From contig NZ_BMHP01000002.1 of the NCBI RefSeq assembly GCF_014641075.1, positions 1,116,001-1,180,000 of the forward strand: DNA of 64,000 nucleotides, in the 5' to 3' direction. A program made the position numbers and the translations under genes. Source of the DNA: Paenibacillus nasutitermitis (GTDB lineage Bacteria > Bacillota > Bacilli > Paenibacillales > Paenibacillaceae). The notes beneath the pieces are model-generated. The model worked only from the letters and a program-made list of their open reading frames with translations. It was not told the origin of the DNA and ran no database searches. Shown here piece by piece: positions 50,526-59,458 of the stretch (its first letter is position 1; the number at the start of each line of letters is the position of its first letter).

Positions 50526-50969
50526 TTATTGCAGAAATTGCTGCACATATGTGTTTACTAGTTTACCATCAGCACGCCCTTTGGTCTTGGGCATGAGGGC
50601 ACTCATTACTTTGCCCATATCGGCTTTCGATGAAGCACCGGTTTCCGCTATGGTCTGCTGAACAATTTCTTTGATTTCATCTTCGGTCAGCTGCTGAGGC
50701 AGGTACACACTAATAATTTCAATTTCTGCGGCGACGTCTTTTGCAAGATCATCGCGGCCGGCTTTTTTGAATTCTTGGAGGGAATCTTTACGTTGTTTGA
50801 TTTCACGACTTATGATATCAAGCACTTCATTGTCATCAAGGGGTCGTTTCAAGTCAATTTCCTGATTCTTAATGGAAGCACGAATCATACGAATCGCGGA
50901 GAGCTTGAACTTCTCTTGACTTCTCATCGCTTGCTTCATATCGTCGTTCAATCGTTCGCTAAGGTTCAT
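50526..50969 (-). CDS. yqeY: GatB/YqeY domain-containing protein
   Basis: A 147-residue helical protein resembling the tRNA-binding tail of GatB: LNDDMKQAMRSQEKFKLSAIR, REIKQRKDSLQEFKKAGR, ISVYLPQQLTEDEI and GKVMSALMPKTKGRADG. It may act in tRNA-dependent steps, but the function is not known. Second gene after rpsU, as in Bacillus. GGAGGATCC lies ~12 nt upstream of the ATG. Confidence 0.94.
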   Translation of the reverse strand: MNLSERLNDDMKQAMRSQEKFKLSAIRMIRASIKNQEIDLKRPLDDNEVLDIISREIKQRKDSLQEFKKAGRDDLAKDVAAEIEIISVYLPQQLTEDEIKEIVQQTIAETGASSKADMGKVMSALMPKTKGRADGKLVNTYVQQFLQ

Positions 50970-50985
50970 TAGTGGAAGGATCCTC

Positions 50986-51159
50986 CTAAAACTTTCTCTT
51001 ACGCGCAGCCTCGGACTTCAGTTTGCGTTTAACACTAGGCTTCTCATAATGCTTGCGTTTCTTAACCTCGGCAAGGACACCATCTTTAGCGATAGTCTTC
51101 TTGAAGCGGCGGAGTGCAGCATCGATTGTCTCGTTTTTGCGAACTTTTGTTTCAGACAC
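50986..51159 (-). CDS. rpsU: 30S ribosomal protein S21
   Basis: The 57-residue, highly basic ribosomal protein S21: [20 protein letters not shown], then [20 protein letters not shown]. The start is GTG at 51159, 9 nt after GGAGGGAGG; this gives the usual length, while upstream ATGs at 51210-51213 lack support. It has a strong promoter at 51219-51248 and is followed by yqeY. Confidence 0.97.
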   Translation of the reverse strand: MSETKVRKNETIDAALRRFKKTIAKDGVLAEVKKRKHYEKPSVKRKLKSEAARKRKF

Positions 51160-51218
51160 CAGTTTTCCCTCCCTCCGAGCAGACCGTCTAAGAAAGATAA
51201 CACGGTTCATCACATTTA

Positions 51219-51248
51219 ATTATATGATATAACCAAAGTCAGTGTCAA
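51219..51248 (-). promoter_or_regulatory. Sigma-A promoter of rpsU-yqeY
   Basis: Perfect TTGACA (51248-51243), an 18-nt spacer and perfect TATAAT (51224-51219) on the minus strand, ~60 nt before the GTG start. Confidence 0.85.
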
Positions 51249-51319
51249 CTTGAAAGGACATGCATATTTACGTCATTGCCGAAGCAGCCATTTTTCCTGA
51301 TCTTCCCTCGAATCCAGGA

Positions 51320-51661
51320 TTAACCGGCGAGCGATTTCATCTGATGGCCGCCCAGCAAATGCAGATGCAAATGATAAACGACCTGGCCGCCCTCCCTGTT
51401 GCAATTATTCACAAGGCGGTAACCGGATTCGTCGATATTCAGTTCTTTGGCGAGTTGCCTTGCTGTAGCGAACAGCTCTACCATAAGCGCGTCATCCTCA
51501 TCCGTAACCTCATTCATCGTCGGTATATGTTTCTTGGGGATAATCAGAATATGTACGGGAGCAGCAGGCTGAATATCATGAAACGCCAGAACCCTCTCGT
51601 TCTCAAACACCTTCTTGGAAGGAATGTCGCCTTGAATAATTTTGCAGAATAAACAATCCAT
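51320..51661 (-). CDS. HIT family nucleotide-binding protein
   Basis: A 113-residue HINT-type protein. It begins CLFCKIIQGDIPSKKVFE and ends with the histidine triad HLHLHLLGG; the FHDIQPAAPVHILIIPKKHI block is typical. HINT proteins hydrolyse adenosine phosphoramidates and acyl-AMP; physiological partners are unclear. AAGGAGG precedes the ATG. Gene order near rpsU-yqeY matches other Bacillales. Confidence 0.93.
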   Translation of the reverse strand: MDCLFCKIIQGDIPSKKVFENERVLAFHDIQPAAPVHILIIPKKHIPTMNEVTDEDDALMVELFATARQLAKELNIDESGYRLVNNCNREGGQVVYHLHLHLLGGHQMKSLAG

Positions 51662-51754
51662 TTTATCGTATCCTCCTTCTGTCCGCAGCTCATTTTATGC
51701 CTCCATCATATCGAAAAAAGGCCTTCCCGTCCAACACCGTAAAGAAAAGAAGTA

Positions 51755-51783
51755 CAAAAAAACCGGCGCGAAACGCCGGCTTT
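51755..51783 (-). terminator. Terminator of the Pro/Tyr-rich protein gene
   Basis: Perfect stem GCCGGCG / CGCCGGT-type (AAACCGGCG / CGCCGGCTT on plus) with a 5-nt loop and T7 on the minus strand. Confidence 0.88.
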
Positions 51784-51809
51784 GCGCTGCATATTGGATA
51801 AAAGGCGGT

Positions 51810-52205
51810 TCAAAAAAAAGGCAGAAGCGACAAACCCAGCAGCGCAACAAGTGGAAAGACCTGACGGTAAAAGCGCCTGCGGGGATAATAGGGATAGGGA
51901 TACAACGGCGGATACGGAAAGAATCCGGGTTGGGGAAAGAAGCCCCGGGGACTCGACCCTGCGTCGCTATGCGGCACCGCGATGATGACATTTTCATCGT
52001 CGATATGCTCGACAAATCCATCACAACACCAGCCGTCTTTGGTATGGACGAGCACATAACGGTGCATATGCTCCTTGCACCATTTTTTCATTTCATGTTT
52101 TTCCATAGGCTGCGTTACCGGCGCCGTTGCAGCCGGCATTTGTGCCATAGGCGCTTGTGCATTCGGCATTGTTGCGATTGGCAGTGTGGTAACCTTTTTT
52201 TCCAT
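51810..52205 (-). CDS. Small Pro/Tyr/Phe-rich protein, possibly spore-associated
   Basis: A 131-residue protein in three parts: an Ala/Pro/Met/Gln-rich N-terminus (about 1-35); a compact domain (about 36-80: MKKWCKEHMHRYVLVHTKDG, then CCDGFVEHIDDENVIIAVP); and a tail of Phe, Pro and Tyr repeats (FFPQPGFFPYPPLYPYPYYP) ending hydrophobic. The tail resembles spore-coat or surface proteins, but I do not recognise the family. GGAGG lies 10 nt before the ATG, and the message has a leader hairpin (CATAGGCG / CGCCTATG, 52245-52265). Own terminator, so monocistronic. Confidence 0.72.
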   Translation of the reverse strand: MEKKVTTLPIATMPNAQAPMAQMPAATAPVTQPMEKHEMKKWCKEHMHRYVLVHTKDGWCCDGFVEHIDDENVIIAVPHSDAGSSPRGFFPQPGFFPYPPLYPYPYYPRRRFYRQVFPLVALLGLSLLPFF

Positions 52206-52243
52206 AATGTCATTACCTCCTTCTTCTCTTATATCCTATTCGC

Positions 52244-52264
52244 CCATAGGCGTTTGGCGCCTAT
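52244..52264. repeat. Perfect palindromic hairpin in the 51810-52205 leader
   Basis: CATAGGCG / CGCCTATG with a 5-nt loop, about 40 nt before the start codon on the minus strand. The T run lies before it on the minus strand, so it is not a terminator for that message. The rest of 52206-52537 holds further short stems (GGCCTA / TAGGCC near 52350, CCTGC / GCAGG near 52445) but no gene I can support. Confidence 0.55.
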
Positions 52265-52537
52265 GCTGTAAAAAAATAAGCCCATGACCCCGTTTGACGG
52301 AAATCCACGCACGAAAATATTGATGCTGAAACTTGCTTTGCGAGAGGGGCCTAACATCCGATAGGCCTTTCTGGGATGTGACGTGCTTGCTGCGGATGAA
52401 TATCAAAGCAGCTAAAACGACGGGCAACGACTGCGAAGCAGCCCCTGCAACGGTTGGCAGGACCTCGGTTCGGAAGGTATACTTGCAGCAGGATGCCCGC
52501 ATGCAGGGGTCAACAATGGGGAAAGGCGGAGAAATCA

Positions 52538-53116
52538 TTGAAAGCCCGGACAAGGATGATTATGGTAGCCCTTCTGATCTTGGCAGCGGCATTTGCCGGC
52601 TATAAGATCTATGATTATTATCAGGAAGACAGCATGCTTTATCGGATCGTGACGCAGGACGGCTATGAGCTGGCACGCGCAGGCACGCCTGAAGCGGTAT
52701 CGTTGGAATTTAAGGCGCAATGGCTGCAGACACCGGATAAAAAACTGAACGTTCCTGTCGGATACGGGCATCAGACGCTATTCGTGCTGGAGGAGCTGAC
52801 GGAAACCTCGGAGAGCGCGACCTTCAGCTTAAAAGCCATACCCGAGCTTCGGAAAGAGAACGGGGAGTTTTTGTATACAACTATAATTCCAGCCAAGGGT
52901 GAAAGCGTCACTCCTTCTACTGGAGAAGGCTGGACTATGCTGGACAGCAGCGGAAGCCCAGTGAATGTCACCGGGGTTCGCTATAAGGCCGGACAGGTCG
53001 ATGGTCCCTCTGCAAGGTTTAAGCTGGAAATCGATAAATCCGAGCTGGACAAGCTCCAGGATGGCTTTACCGCTGCATACTCCGGATTCATGTTGTATTC
53101 CTATACCAAGAATTAG
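52538..53116 (+). CDS. Membrane-anchored extracytoplasmic hypothetical protein
   Basis: A ~192-residue protein: short basic N-terminus, one helix (about 7-24: MIMVALLILAAAFAGYKIYD), then a soluble, beta-rich extracellular part (YRIVTQDGYELARAGTPEAV, GYGHQTLFVLEELTETSES, GFTAAYSGFMLYSYTKN). I do not recognise the family. Start: TTG at 52538, 6 nt after GGCGGAG; longer in-frame starts would add a polar Arg/Cys stretch before the anchor. It ends 12 nt before rpiA, so the two are likely one operon closed by 53842-53888. Confidence 0.7.
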   Translation: MKARTRMIMVALLILAAAFAGYKIYDYYQEDSMLYRIVTQDGYELARAGTPEAVSLEFKAQWLQTPDKKLNVPVGYGHQTLFVLEELTETSESATFSLKAIPELRKENGEFLYTTIIPAKGESVTPSTGEGWTMLDSSGSPVNVTGVRYKAGQVDGPSARFKLEIDKSELDKLQDGFTAAYSGFMLYSYTKN

Positions 53117-53128
53117 CGGGTGATACGT

Positions 53129-53821
53129 ATGGACAGCAAACGCATCGCGGCCGAACATGCCGTAACGTACATTGAGGACGGGATGGTCGTCGGTCTGGGT
53201 ACCGGCTCAACCGCTTACTGGGCCATCCAAAAAATTGGCGAGCGCATCAAAGGCGGGCTTAAGGTGCGGGCCGTCGCGACCTCCCGGCAATCGGAACGTC
53301 TGGCAGTGGAAAATGGAATCCCGCTGGTCGGATTTGATGAAATTAACGGAATCGACCTCACAATTGATGGCGCCGACGAGGTCGACCAGGACCTGAACCT
53401 CATCAAGGGCGGCGGGGGCGCTCTGCTGCGGGAAAAAATCGTCGCCGCTTCCAGCCGCAAGGTGATTATCATTGCCGATGAGAGCAAATTGGTCGGCCAG
53501 TTGGGCGCTTTTCCCCTGCCTGTAGAAATTGCCGTATTTGGCAGTCCCTTGACCCTTCAGCACCTGGGCCGTTTCGGACGTCCCCTCAAGCTGCGGGCAG
53601 CAGATGGTCAGCCTTTTATAACCGACAATGGAAACTATATTATCGACTGTCAACTCAACGCTATTCCGCACCCCCTCAAGCTCCATGATGAAATCAATGC
53701 CATTCCAGGCGTGGTCGTAAATGGATTGTTTGTCCAAATGGCGGATCTTGTGATCATCGGCCGCCATGACGGCACGATAAATGAGCTGATACGGACGAAG
53801 CCCGGCACGGCCCAAAGCTGA
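53129..53821 (+). CDS. rpiA: Ribose-5-phosphate isomerase A
   Basis: A ~230-residue enzyme that interconverts ribose 5-phosphate and ribulose 5-phosphate in the pentose phosphate pathway. VVGLGTGSTAYWAIQKIGER (phosphate loop), TIDGADEVDQDLNLIKGGGGALLREK (catalytic Asp and Lys) and IIADESKLV are present. Many Bacillus species have RpiB instead. Start ATG at 53129 with GGGTGA 5 nt upstream; GTG at 53120 is an alternative. Confidence 0.95.
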   Translation: MDSKRIAAEHAVTYIEDGMVVGLGTGSTAYWAIQKIGERIKGGLKVRAVATSRQSERLAVENGIPLVGFDEINGIDLTIDGADEVDQDLNLIKGGGGALLREKIVAASSRKVIIIADESKLVGQLGAFPLPVEIAVFGSPLTLQHLGRFGRPLKLRAADGQPFITDNGNYIIDCQLNAIPHPLKLHDEINAIPGVVVNGLFVQMADLVIIGRHDGTINELIRTKPGTAQS

Positions 53822-53841
53822 AACAACTGCAATCGACCAAC

Positions 53842-53888
53842 AAAAAAAAGAACCTGCATCCATGAAAATGGAGGACAGGTTCTTTTTT
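53842..53888. terminator. Bidirectional terminator
   Basis: Stem AAAAAAGAACCTG / CAGGTTCTTTTTT with an inner CCAT / ATGG arm, between convergent rpiA and the hypothetical gene at 53926. Confidence 0.9.
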
Positions 53889-53925
53889 GCTGGTGATGAC
53901 ATGCGATGACAATGCTGCCATTGCT

Positions 53926-54543
53926 TTAGGTTTCTGGCTGATACATGACGTTAGCCGGCTCATCCATGATGGATTGAAGCTTCTGGGTCATTTTGACCCA
54001 GGAGTCGTCTACAAGAATGGTTTGGGCTGCAATTTCGGACAGCGTATCTTCGTCAAAGGTGGAAAGCGCAGCTTGCAATTGCGCATACCATTCTTCCACT
54101 TGCTTCAGATAGCTTCGTTCCGATTCGCTTAGCGCACCCTCATGATTGCCAATCATGCCGGTCGACTGCTCTACCTGCGACAAGAAAGTCGCAGATGTCC
54201 GTTTCGTAAAGGTGATCGGCTCCTTGCTTGATTCGTTTGCCTCATTTACCAGCGTATTCAGACTTTGCGCCTGCTTGAAGGCGGCCTGCAAAGCGGTTTT
54301 GGAGGAGATCCGGCCGGCAATATCATTCTGGTCCAGAAGCTCTTTCACATTGTATTGTACGGATTCCACATGCAGCTTTGCTTCATTCCCGGCATTAATA
54401 ACAGCTAGTCCCCGGCTGACACGCTTGTCTTGATCATGATGCATCAACTTCGTTATCAGATATACGTTGCCGATCAGGCTGAATACCAGCAATACAAGTA
54501 CAATAGGCGTGAATATATGCCGTTTTGTCTGTTGCTCTTCCAC
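53926..54543 (-). CDS. Membrane-anchored hypothetical protein
   Basis: A 205-residue protein: short cytoplasmic N-terminus (MEEQQTKRH), one helix (about 11-32: PIVLVLLVFSLIGNVYLITK), then a long polar, mainly helical extracytoplasmic region. Segments such as LQAAFKQAQSLNTLVNEANE and LKQVEEWYAQLQAALSTFDE suggest a helical bundle, as in the sensing part of some chemoreceptors, but no signalling domain follows. Family not recognised. Start GTG at 54543 with GGAGGT 6 nt upstream. It lies downstream of sbcC in the same direction, about 180 nt away. Confidence 0.7.
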   Translation of the reverse strand: MEEQQTKRHIFTPIVLVLLVFSLIGNVYLITKLMHHDQDKRVSRGLAVINAGNEAKLHVESVQYNVKELLDQNDIAGRISSKTALQAAFKQAQSLNTLVNEANESSKEPITFTKRTSATFLSQVEQSTGMIGNHEGALSESERSYLKQVEEWYAQLQAALSTFDEDTLSEIAAQTILVDDSWVKMTQKLQSIMDEPANVMYQPET

Positions 54544-54726
54544 GAAAATACCTCCAAATCATAATTGGCGGCACAGCGTCTGTGCTTTCCTGCGAACTTT
54601 TTGCTTTACCTTCATTTACGTTACCCTGTTCCCGTCTGCAATGCAAGGGCGATTCCGGGCGCAATTGTGAGCAATTATTGCCGGGTTCAGAGCATGAAGG
54701 CTCTCCATGTGCAAAATGACCGCCGA

Positions 54727-57700
54727 TCACATCGTTTCCAGCTCTACGCTGCTGCCCCGTACGGAGGGCTCGGCTGCTGTCACAATCAACCTGCGCGGCA
54801 GACGCGCCCGCAGCTCGGGAACATGGCTGATCACCCCGACAGACAACGTATCGTTATGCAGTTTCTCCAGAGCCGTAATAACCGTGTCCAGCAGTTCCGG
54901 ATCCAGCGTGCCGAAACCTTCATCCAGGAAAAAAAACTGCAGCGGGTATTTGCCCCGCAGCTGGATCTGACTGGACAATGCCAGAGCGAGCGCCAGCGAT
55001 GCCAGGAACGTTTCGCCCCCTGACAGTGTGGAAACCGGACGGCGCAGGGCCCCATTGGCATCATCGCGGATAACGAACCCCCCGCCTGAATCCACCTCCA
55101 GCGCATATCTCTGCTTCGTCAGAAATCCCAGACGCTCCGAGGCGGCGCGGCATACCTGCACGAGCTGCTCCTCGGCCACATATTCGACAAAGGCATTGCC
55201 CCGAAACAGGGTTTGCAGCGATTTCAGCCTTCCGCACAACTGTTCCATTTCAGCGCGTCTGGATTCAAGCTGCTGCCAGCGCTCCTGCTTGGTCTTCAGT
55301 TCGTCCCAGTCTCGTTCGGCTTTTGCTGCCTGCTGGAGCATGGCTTCATTGTTGATTCTGGCCTCCTGCAACGCGGCCGCGCACTGTTCCCACTGGTCGT
55401 CTGTAATGGTGCGGCCCTGCAGCTGATCGCGAAGCAGGTCAATTTGGGCCGCCAACTGCTGTTCAGCCTCCCGAAAACGGGTTATCTGTTCCGACAGGCT
55501 GCTCTGCTGCTCCAACAATGGCGCAAGGGCAGCCGCTTCTTCAGCCGTATCAAACGGAGACTGAAGAAGCGCAGTGTCCAACATTACTGCCGTTTCCTGA
55601 CTTCTTGCGACAGCAGAGCTTTCCGCTTCCGTTGAAGCGCTTCTCTGCTCTGCCGCAGCTTGCAGGGCAGACTGGGCTGTTTCATGCATTTCTTTGCATT
55701 TCTTAAGTAATGAACGACTTTCCCGCAGCTCCTTCTCCGCTTCTGCCAGCAGCCGGGAAGCCGCCTGACCGCCAGTCCACTCCTCCAGTTGGCTGCGCAT
55801 TCGCTCCAGCTGCCCGGACAGATGCTCGATCTTCGCCGTCAGCTCCACCTTCTCCAGCTCAGCTGCTGCCGCCTGCTTCTCGTCATCAGCGACCTGTCTG
55901 GCTGTCGCCTCAATAAACTCGATGCTTTTCTCCACTCTGCCGCGCAGTTCATGTGCGGCATTATCCCGTTTCTCGAATTGATCCAGAACCTCCTGAGCCC
56001 GCTCCGGAGGCAGCGTCATGCCGAACTGTTCCTGCCAGGATGCCAGTTCCCGCTTCATTTGCTCCTGTCGCTGCCCAGCCTTCTCCCCTGCAGCCTGCTC
56101 CATCCTCGACCGGGATGCCAGCTCGCCGGCGGCAAGCTCGCGGCGGCGCTGATCCTCATTGAACCGTGACCGAGCGGCCGCAAGTCCGGACTCCATCGAC
56201 GTAAACCCGTTGTTATGTATGGCGTAGCACTCTGCCGCAGCGGCTATTGTCTGTTGAATTCTCACAAGAGCATCCTTACTTGGCCTATCCGGACTTGCCG
56301 GATCATCTTCTGCAATCTCAGAGGAGACTGCGGCTTCCTGCTGCGAGACCGACCATGATGCTGGAGAAAGACGAAGCGCAGCCTGCTCAGTGCCGGCATC
56401 CCCGGAACACAGCTCAAGCAAACGTTCATAGGTAGATTCTACCCTGCCCCGCAGCGGAGCGATCTGCATGAGCTGTGTCTGTGCCTGCTGCTGGAGAGCT
56501 TCCCAAGCTGCTATATCTTCTTCTGCTGTAACCGGAACTGCCCCTGCTCCCCCATTGCCGTGAAGGGAAGGATGCTCGCAGGAGCCGCAAACCGGACAGG
56601 CTTCTCCTGACAGAAGCTCCGCCGCCAGCTTGGCGGCAAGCTCATGTCTTTGCTGATGCGACTGTTCCCGGCGGACGCGCACAAGCCATTCCGGCAGACG
56701 GGCGTTCAACTGCTGCAGCTGCGCTTCAAGCTCATGAAGCCCGGCAAGCATCGGGTCCAACTGCGCCAGGCGTTCGTCCAGGACAGCCGCAGCTGAGGCT
56801 TTGGCTGTCTCCGCCGCATCCAGCGCGGCCTGGACTTCCGCAAGCTGGCGGACTTCCGATGCGGCTTCCATGCGCGCCGCATCCAACTGTTCGCGCAGCC
56901 CTTCCACCAGCTGCAGCCGCTTGGCAAGCTCGCCGCGCTGAGCACGCTCCGCCTGCGTAAGCTCGGCGGCTTTGAGCTCGGCCTTGAGCTCGCTCTGCTT
57001 CGCTGCGGCGCGGCCGAGCTTCTCCTGCGCTTTGGCGGCTTGCTCGCCAAAGCTTTGCTGCCGCCCGGCGGCGTCCGCGCAGCGGCGCTGGCCGCCGGCG
57101 AGCTCTGCCGCAAGCGCGGCGGCTTCGCCTTCCAGCCGCTGCGCTTGCGCGAGCTGATCGAGCCGCCGTGCCAGGCGCGGCTCGGAAGCTTCCGCGGCCT
57201 CGGCCGCCGCGGTCCACGCGGCGGCGGCCGAGGCCGCCTCTGCCAGCCGGGCGGCATGCGCCAGCCCGGCGGCTTCGCGGCGCGAAGCGGCGGCGCGCAG
57301 CGCCGCTTCGGCCGCTTGCGCGGCGGCGAGCGCCGGCATCAGCCGCTCCGCCGCCCCCAGGCGCTGCAGCTCGCGCTCAAGCGCCGCTATGCGCGGCTGA
57401 TCGGCGAGCAGCTTGCCCTGCAGCGCCTCCTTCGCCCGCAGCGCCTCCACCCGCTCGCGCACATGCAGACGCTCCGCGTGGAGCCGCTCCGCATCGGCCA
57501 GCGCCAGCCGCGCCGCGGAAGCAGCGGACGCCGCTTCCTGGTGGCGCTTCTCTGCTGCGTTGACAGCCTCCGCGGATGCGTCGCCAAGCCCGAGCTGCTC
57601 CGCTGCCGCTTCGCTCAGTGCGCCTTCCGCCGCCTTCATCCGCTGGTTGAGTTTCAGCGACAGCCCATCGCCGAACCGCTCCAGCCGGAACAGACGCTGC

Positions 57701-58212
57701 AGCATGGAGCGGCGGTCTTTGCCCGTCAGAGACAGAAACTCGGCAAATTTGCCTTGCGGCAGCACAACGGCGCGGGTGAAATCCTGCATATTAAGCCCAA
57801 TCCGCTCTTCCACGCAGCGCGTGACCTCAGCCAGCTTGTCGGCAATGACGATATCCCCGGCTTCCGCGATTTCCACAAAACGGCTGAGCGAGCTGCTGAT
57901 CGTTTGGTCGCCGCTCCGCTTGAATTGCCTTTCCACCCGGTAGCGCCGCTTCTCGCCCCCTCCGGAAAGCTCGAAGGTGAATGCAACGGAGAGCTGCTTC
58001 TCCTCCTGGTTCATAATCCCCTGCGTTCCGCTTGCCGCCCGTTCAACCTTCCCGTACAAGGCCAACGTAACCGCATCGAGAATACTCGACTTCCCGCTCC
58101 CGGTCGAGCCAAAAATCCCGAATACCCCGGCTTCGCAAAGACGCTCGAAATCTACAACCTGCGCCTCGCGGTAGCTCTGAAGCCCGCTTAATCGAAGCTT
58201 GATCGGTTTCAT
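54727..58212 (-). CDS. sbcC: Exonuclease subunit SbcC
   Basis: The 1161-residue SMC-like ATPase of the SbcCD (Mre11-Rad50) nuclease that cuts hairpins and blocked DNA ends. Walker A FGSTGSGKSSILD lies near residue 35. Two very long coiled-coil arms flank a zinc hook (ACPVCGSCEHP). The C-terminal ABC signature STLSGGETFLASLAL and Walker B FFFLDEGFGTLD complete the ATPase head. The first arm (DNA about 56900-57640) is extremely GC- and Ala/Arg-rich, unlike the rest of the gene. The ATG overlaps the sbcD stop by 4 nt. Confidence 0.95.
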   Translation of the reverse strand: MKPIKLRLSGLQSYREAQVVDFERLCEAGVFGIFGSTGSGKSSILDAVTLALYGKVERAASGTQGIMNQEEKQLSVAFTFELSGGGEKRRYRVERQFKRSGDQTISSSLSRFVEIAEAGDIVIADKLAEVTRCVEERIGLNMQDFTRAVVLPQGKFAEFLSLTGKDRRSMLQRLFRLERFGDGLSLKLNQRMKAAEGALSEAAAEQLGLGDASAEAVNAAEKRHQEAASAASAARLALADAERLHAERLHVRERVEALRAKEALQGKLLADQPRIAALERELQRLGAAERLMPALAAAQAAEAALRAAASRREAAGLAHAARLAEAASAAAAWTAAAEAAEASEPRLARRLDQLAQAQRLEGEAAALAAELAGGQRRCADAAGRQQSFGEQAAKAQEKLGRAAAKQSELKAELKAAELTQAERAQRGELAKRLQLVEGLREQLDAARMEAASEVRQLAEVQAALDAAETAKASAAAVLDERLAQLDPMLAGLHELEAQLQQLNARLPEWLVRVRREQSHQQRHELAAKLAAELLSGEACPVCGSCEHPSLHGNGGAGAVPVTAEEDIAAWEALQQQAQTQLMQIAPLRGRVESTYERLLELCSGDAGTEQAALRLSPASWSVSQQEAAVSSEIAEDDPASPDRPSKDALVRIQQTIAAAAECYAIHNNGFTSMESGLAAARSRFNEDQRRRELAAGELASRSRMEQAAGEKAGQRQEQMKRELASWQEQFGMTLPPERAQEVLDQFEKRDNAAHELRGRVEKSIEFIEATARQVADDEKQAAAAELEKVELTAKIEHLSGQLERMRSQLEEWTGGQAASRLLAEAEKELRESRSLLKKCKEMHETAQSALQAAAEQRSASTEAESSAVARSQETAVMLDTALLQSPFDTAEEAAALAPLLEQQSSLSEQITRFREAEQQLAAQIDLLRDQLQGRTITDDQWEQCAAALQEARINNEAMLQQAAKAERDWDELKTKQERWQQLESRRAEMEQLCGRLKSLQTLFRGNAFVEYVAEEQLVQVCRAASERLGFLTKQRYALEVDSGGGFVIRDDANGALRRPVSTLSGGETFLASLALALALSSQIQLRGKYPLQFFFLDEGFGTLDPELLDTVITALEKLHNDTLSVGVISHVPELRARLPRRLIVTAAEPSVRGSSVELETM

Positions 58213-59435
58213 CCTTCCACCTCCAATTCAGTCCGTCCGGAAGCAAGGCCGCCTTGCGCATCTGCGGAAGAATCATCAGCTTCTGCGACCAGCTCCAGAA
58301 ACAGCTGCACCGTCTGCGCATCCGGTTCCCCCCCGCCGCTCTGGCGGACGAAGAAACGCCGGAATAGCTCCTCCGCAGGAAGCTGCTCGCGCATGCGCAC
58401 ATCATCTCCGGAGGAGGACAGCATTTCCGGGTATATCGGACGGATATGCACAAGTCCGTCATGGCGGCGCCTCAGCTGCTGAATATCTGCTGCCGTCATC
58501 GCTTCCTGCATCCGGATGTCCAGACTGATCCATGCCCGCGCATCGCGCCCTTCATCGAGCCATGCGTGAACTTCAGGCAGACCTTCCTTCGCTTTCCAGT
58601 TCACTAATGGACGGCCGCTACTCAGCAGAATTTCCTGCGGTTTGACCGGCTCACCCGGAACCGCGTCAAAGACCATTACGGACTTTGCCTGTCCCGCTTC
58701 CGAGAAGCTGTAGGCCAACGGCGAGCCGCTGTAACGCATCGTTTCATCGCCATCGACACGCTGCGGGCGGTGGAGATGGCCAAGCGCCACATATTGGGAG
58801 CCGATCCGCAGCGCGGAGGGATCGACCGTATACGCTCCGCCGATCTGGATCGGTCTTTCCGAATCCGTCTCCAGACCGCCCAGCACGTAGATATGGCTCA
58901 TCGCCAAATTTACCGTGTTTGGACTGAACGCCTCGCCCAGCCTCGACATCAGACGTCCCACCCGCTCCGAATAGGCCGTGCGCAGCAGAGCCTCGTCCGT
59001 CTCTTCGCTCAGCAGCTCTCGTAACCGCGATTCCGAAGGATACGGAAGCGCAGCGATAACAGCACGCTCTCCCGTTCGCGAAACATCGACCGTCAGCGGT
59101 TGATCTGATGGCAGACCGACAAGCCGGATCCCGCTTGGCGCAGCCAGCGGTGACGATGCGGCGACCCGCTCCGGATGGTCGTGGTTGCCAGCGATAACCG
59201 CTATGGTCCGCCTGCCCCCATCGGCAATTCTGGATAGTGCCTCATAAAATAACTGCTCCGCAGCGGCCGGCGGGTTGACGGAATCATACACATCGCCTGC
59301 CAGCAGCACAAGATCGATCTCTTCCGTCCTTACAAGCGCGGCAAGCTCGTCCACGAAAGCCGCCTGTTCCTCAAGCCGGCTGCGCCCTTCGAGCGATCGT
59401 CCGAAATGCCAGTCGGCGGTGTGCAATATCCGCAT
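58209..59435 (-). CDS. sbcD: Exonuclease subunit SbcD
   Basis: The 408-residue metallophosphoesterase subunit with ATP-independent endonuclease and 3'-5' exonuclease activity. Metal motifs are ILHTADWHFGR, LLAGDVYDSVNP, VIAGNHDHPERVA, MSHIYVLGG and YVALGHLHRPQRV. The C-terminal capping and helical tail contacts SbcC. GGAGG lies near the ATG. Third of the addB-addA-sbcD-sbcC run, an arrangement common in Bacillales. Confidence 0.96.
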   Translation of the reverse strand: MRILHTADWHFGRSLEGRSRLEEQAAFVDELAALVRTEEIDLVLLAGDVYDSVNPPAAAEQLFYEALSRIADGGRRTIAVIAGNHDHPERVAASSPLAAPSGIRLVGLPSDQPLTVDVSRTGERAVIAALPYPSESRLRELLSEETDEALLRTAYSERVGRLMSRLGEAFSPNTVNLAMSHIYVLGGLETDSERPIQIGGAYTVDPSALRIGSQYVALGHLHRPQRVDGDETMRYSGSPLAYSFSEAGQAKSVMVFDAVPGEPVKPQEILLSSGRPLVNWKAKEGLPEVHAWLDEGRDARAWISLDIRMQEAMTAADIQQLRRRHDGLVHIRPIYPEMLSSSGDDVRMREQLPAEELFRRFFVRQSGGGEPDAQTVQLFLELVAEADDSSADAQGGLASGRTELEVEG

Positions 59436-59458
59436 TATATAATTCCTCCGTCCTTTGG

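Noticed and set aside
52333..52605. 90-codon plus-strand open frame before the 52538 gene
   Set aside because: It overlaps the better supported gene in another frame, has no ribosome site and no family-like pattern.
57040..58191. Long open frame on the plus strand (383 codons) opposite sbcC
   Set aside because: It arises from the GC-rich composition of sbcC on the other strand; its product is Arg/Leu/Gln-rich without any family signature, and it lacks a ribosome site.
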